DNA from: Anaerolinea sp.
GTDB lineage: Bacteria > Chloroflexota > Anaerolineae > UBA4142
Reading direction: 5' to 3'
DNA: 38,446 nucleotides
Assembly (NCBI GenBank): GCA_020722265.1
Contig: DYLA01000006.1
Coordinates: 1 to 38,446 of the forward strand
Part shown: positions 36,641 through 38,446 of the stretch, in pieces
How the letters are laid out: every line of letters begins with the position of its first letter
How positions within the stretch are numbered: position 1 is the stretch's first letter
The notes under the pieces: generated by a model
The model's input: the letters and a program-made list of their open reading frames with translations, nothing else
The model's database searches: none
What the model was told of the DNA's origin: nothing
Translations under genes and position numbers: made by a program

Positions 36641-37969
36641 GTGTTCGATAGTCTAAGCGAGAAACTGGGCGCGGTCTTCAAGAAACTCTCCGGCAAGGGC
36701 AAACTGTCCGAAGCCGATGTGGACGCCGCGCTGCGTGAGGTCCGCCTTGCGTTACTCGAGGCGGATGTTAATTTCAAAGTTGTCAGAGAGTTCCTCGCCC
36801 GCGTGCGCGAACGCGCCATCGGCGAAGAAGTGATGCGCTCGCTCTCGCCGGCGCAAATGGTCGTCAAGATCGTCAACGAAGAACTCATCAAGACGCTGGG
36901 CGAGCCGGCAAAAATTGACTTGTCGGGCGAGCCGCCGCACGTGGTGATGCTCGTTGGTCTGCAAGGGTGCGGCAAGACGACGACGGCGGCGAAACTCGCG
37001 CTGCAACTGCGCAAGCATCAGCAAAAGCCGTTGCTGGTCGCGGCAGACACGCGCCGCCCAGCGGCGATTCAGCAAATTCAAACACTCGGCAAGCAACTCG
37101 ATATTCCGGTACATTCAGAACCGATTTCTGTTCCACCGCCAACCATCTGCGCGAACGCGGTCGAGCGCGCCCGCGACGGCGCGTACAGCGTCGTCCTGCT
37201 CGATACGGCGGGACGTTTGCACATTGACGATGAGTTGATGCGCGAACTGGAAGAGGTCAAGCAGAAAGCCAAGCCGCAAGAAGTCCTCCTGGTAGTGGAT
37301 GCGATGACCGGGCAGGAAGCGGTGCGCGTCGCTGATGAATTCAACAAGCGGGTCGGCTTGACCGGGCTGATTCTCACCAAAGTGGATGGCGATGCGCGCG
37401 GCGGTGCGGCGCTTTCGGTGCGCTCGGTGACCGGCGTGCCGATCAAGTACCTTGGCGTCGGCGAAAAGCCCGACGCGCTCGAAGCGTTCTTCCCGGACCG
37501 CCTCGCTTCACGCATCCTAGGGATGGGCGATGTCCTCACGCTCATCGAAAAAGCCCAGGAGACCCTCGACCAAGAAAAGGCGCAACAGGCGGCGGAGAAA
37601 CTGCTCAGGGCGCAGTTCACCTTCGAGGACTTTCTCGAACAATTGCAGCAGATCAAGAAGATGGGACCGGTCTCGCAGTTGCTGGGAATGGTGCCGGGGT
37701 TTAGCCAGATCGCGAAAGAACTCCCTGCCGATGTGACCGACCAGCAGATGAAGCGCGTCGAGGCGATTATCAATTCGATGACGCGCGAAGAGCGTCAGCA
37801 TCCGGAAATACTGAACGGTTCGCGGCGCAGGCGCATCGCGCTGGGGAGTGGAACGTCGGTGCAAGAAGTCAATCAATTGGTGAGTCAATTCAAACAGATG
37901 CAGCGCATGATGCAGCAATTGAAAAGTGGCAGGGGACGCGGTTTGTTCCCAGTAATTCCCGGGTTCTGA
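36641..37969 (+). CDS. ffh: Signal recognition particle protein Ffh
   Basis: '[50 protein letters not shown]', '[15 protein letters not shown]', '[13 protein letters not shown]', M-domain Met-rich C-terminus '[15 protein letters not shown]'. Confidence 0.98.
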   Translation: MFDSLSEKLGAVFKKLSGKGKLSEADVDAALREVRLALLEADVNFKVVREFLARVRERAIGEEVMRSLSPAQMVVKIVNEELIKTLGEPAKIDLSGEPPHVVMLVGLQGCGKTTTAAKLALQLRKHQQKPLLVAADTRRPAAIQQIQTLGKQLDIPVHSEPISVPPPTICANAVERARDGAYSVVLLDTAGRLHIDDELMRELEEVKQKAKPQEVLLVVDAMTGQEAVRVADEFNKRVGLTGLILTKVDGDARGGAALSVRSVTGVPIKYLGVGEKPDALEAFFPDRLASRILGMGDVLTLIEKAQETLDQEKAQQAAEKLLRAQFTFEDFLEQLQQIKKMGPVSQLLGMVPGFSQIAKELPADVTDQQMKRVEAIINSMTREERQHPEILNGSRRRRIALGSGTSVQEVNQLVSQFKQMQRMMQQLKSGRGRGLFPVIPGF

Positions 37970-37980
37970 TAGTGAGCGGT

Positions 37981-38043
37981 AGTCAGTAATCAGTAGTCAG
38001 TAATCAGTAGTCAGTAATCAGTAGTCAGTAATCAGTAATCAGT
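37981..38043. repeat. Heptamer-pair tandem repeat in the ffh/rpsP gap
   Basis: (AGTCAGTAATCAGT) x4 (37981-38036) + AATCAGT, with flanking degenerate copies to about 38058. Confidence 0.95.
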
Positions 38044-38089
38044 ATGCGGTAATCAGTGGGCAGATGGCTCACTACGGAAAAGGAGTATA

Positions 38090-38395
38090 ATGGCAGTCAA
38101 AATTCGTCTTACTCGCGTGGGCGCGAAAAAACAACCAGCCTACCGCGTCGTTGTGATGGAGGAGCATAGCAAGCGGGATGGCAAGTCGGTCGAACGGCTT
38201 GGTTACTACGACCCGCGCGCGGAACCGCCGACCGTCGTGTTGAACGAAGAGCGCACCAAGTACTGGCTCGGTGTTGGCGCGCAGCCGACGAGCGCGGTCG
38301 GTGTGTTGCTCCGTAAAGCCGGCATCAGCGACAAGTACGTCAAGATGCGCGCCGCGCGCAAGTCCAAATCAGAAAAAGCAGCCGAAGAAGCCTAA
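38090..38395 (+). CDS. rpsP: 30S ribosomal protein S16
   Basis: 'MAVKIRLTRVGAKKQPAYRVVVMEEHSKRDGKSVERLGYYDPRAEPPTVVLNEERTKYWLGVGAQPTSAVGVLLRKAG'; AAAGGAG RBS. Confidence 0.98.
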   Translation: MAVKIRLTRVGAKKQPAYRVVVMEEHSKRDGKSVERLGYYDPRAEPPTVVLNEERTKYWLGVGAQPTSAVGVLLRKAGISDKYVKMRAARKSKSEKAAEEA

Positions 38396-38425
38396 CGAAC
38401 TATCGCACTCTCACCGGAGAAGATT

Positions 38426-38446
38426 GTGGACCTCCAAGGTCTCGTG
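38426..38446 (+). CDS. Start of the next ORF, possibly KhpA KH-domain protein (truncated by window edge)
   Basis: GTG GAC CTC CAA GGT CTC GTG (VDLQGLV) after GGAG; position after rpsP fits the common rpsP-khpA order. Only 7 codons visible. Confidence 0.35.

Noticed and set aside
37981-38043. CRISPR array
   Set aside because: Units are contiguous 7/14-mers without unique spacers of 30-40 bp, and there are no cas genes.

Overview
GC-rich bacterial chromosomal window, densely coding. Gene content (split nuo genes, holB-ricT, spoVS, rny, VEK-rich lipoprotein SBP, short-period intergenic repeats) suggests a Chloroflexota/Anaerolineae-like organism; this is inference, with no rRNA marker in the window. 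The minus-strand half (about 1-26.4 kb) carries: a partial complex I block (nuoA, nuoE-like, nuoH, nuoJ, nuoK) ending in a V4R-domain protein; a tyrosine phenol-lyase; priA; a MEMO-family protein; infA; ftsK/spoIIIE; a three-S1-domain protein; a tandem-duplicated PstA/DarA-like (c-di-AMP receptor) protein; and a roughly 13-kb putative catabolic operon. That operon runs RpiR-type regulator, then a 1232-aa fusion of a B12-binding-like domain, a glutamate-mutase-like barrel and a MutL/GlmL ASKHA reactivase, then an opine-dehydrogenase-like protein, a Dpp/Opp ABC transporter (SBP, 2 permeases, 2 ATPases) and a C45-type acyltransferase/peptidase. The plus-strand half (about 26.7-38.4 kb) carries recA (SOS promoter with a perfect GAAC-N4-GTTC box in the -35/-10 spacer), recX, rny, spoVS, a PHP phosphoesterase, a PflX-like radical SAM protein, radA, ffh, rpsP and probably the start of khpA, with ricT and holB on the minus strand. 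Strongest candidates for something new: (1) the all-in-one B12 mutase-reactivase fusion with a D-to-C change in its DxHxxG motif, inside an opine/peptide uptake operon; (2) a family of degenerate 7- and 8-bp short tandem repeats in most intergenic gaps of that operon, often as inverted pairs, and once in frame inside priA; (3) a 29-bp-spaced direct-repeat operator candidate upstream of the RpiR gene; (4) predicted leaderless promoters for holB and ffh. Protein assignments come from reading the translations by eye; no database search was run.
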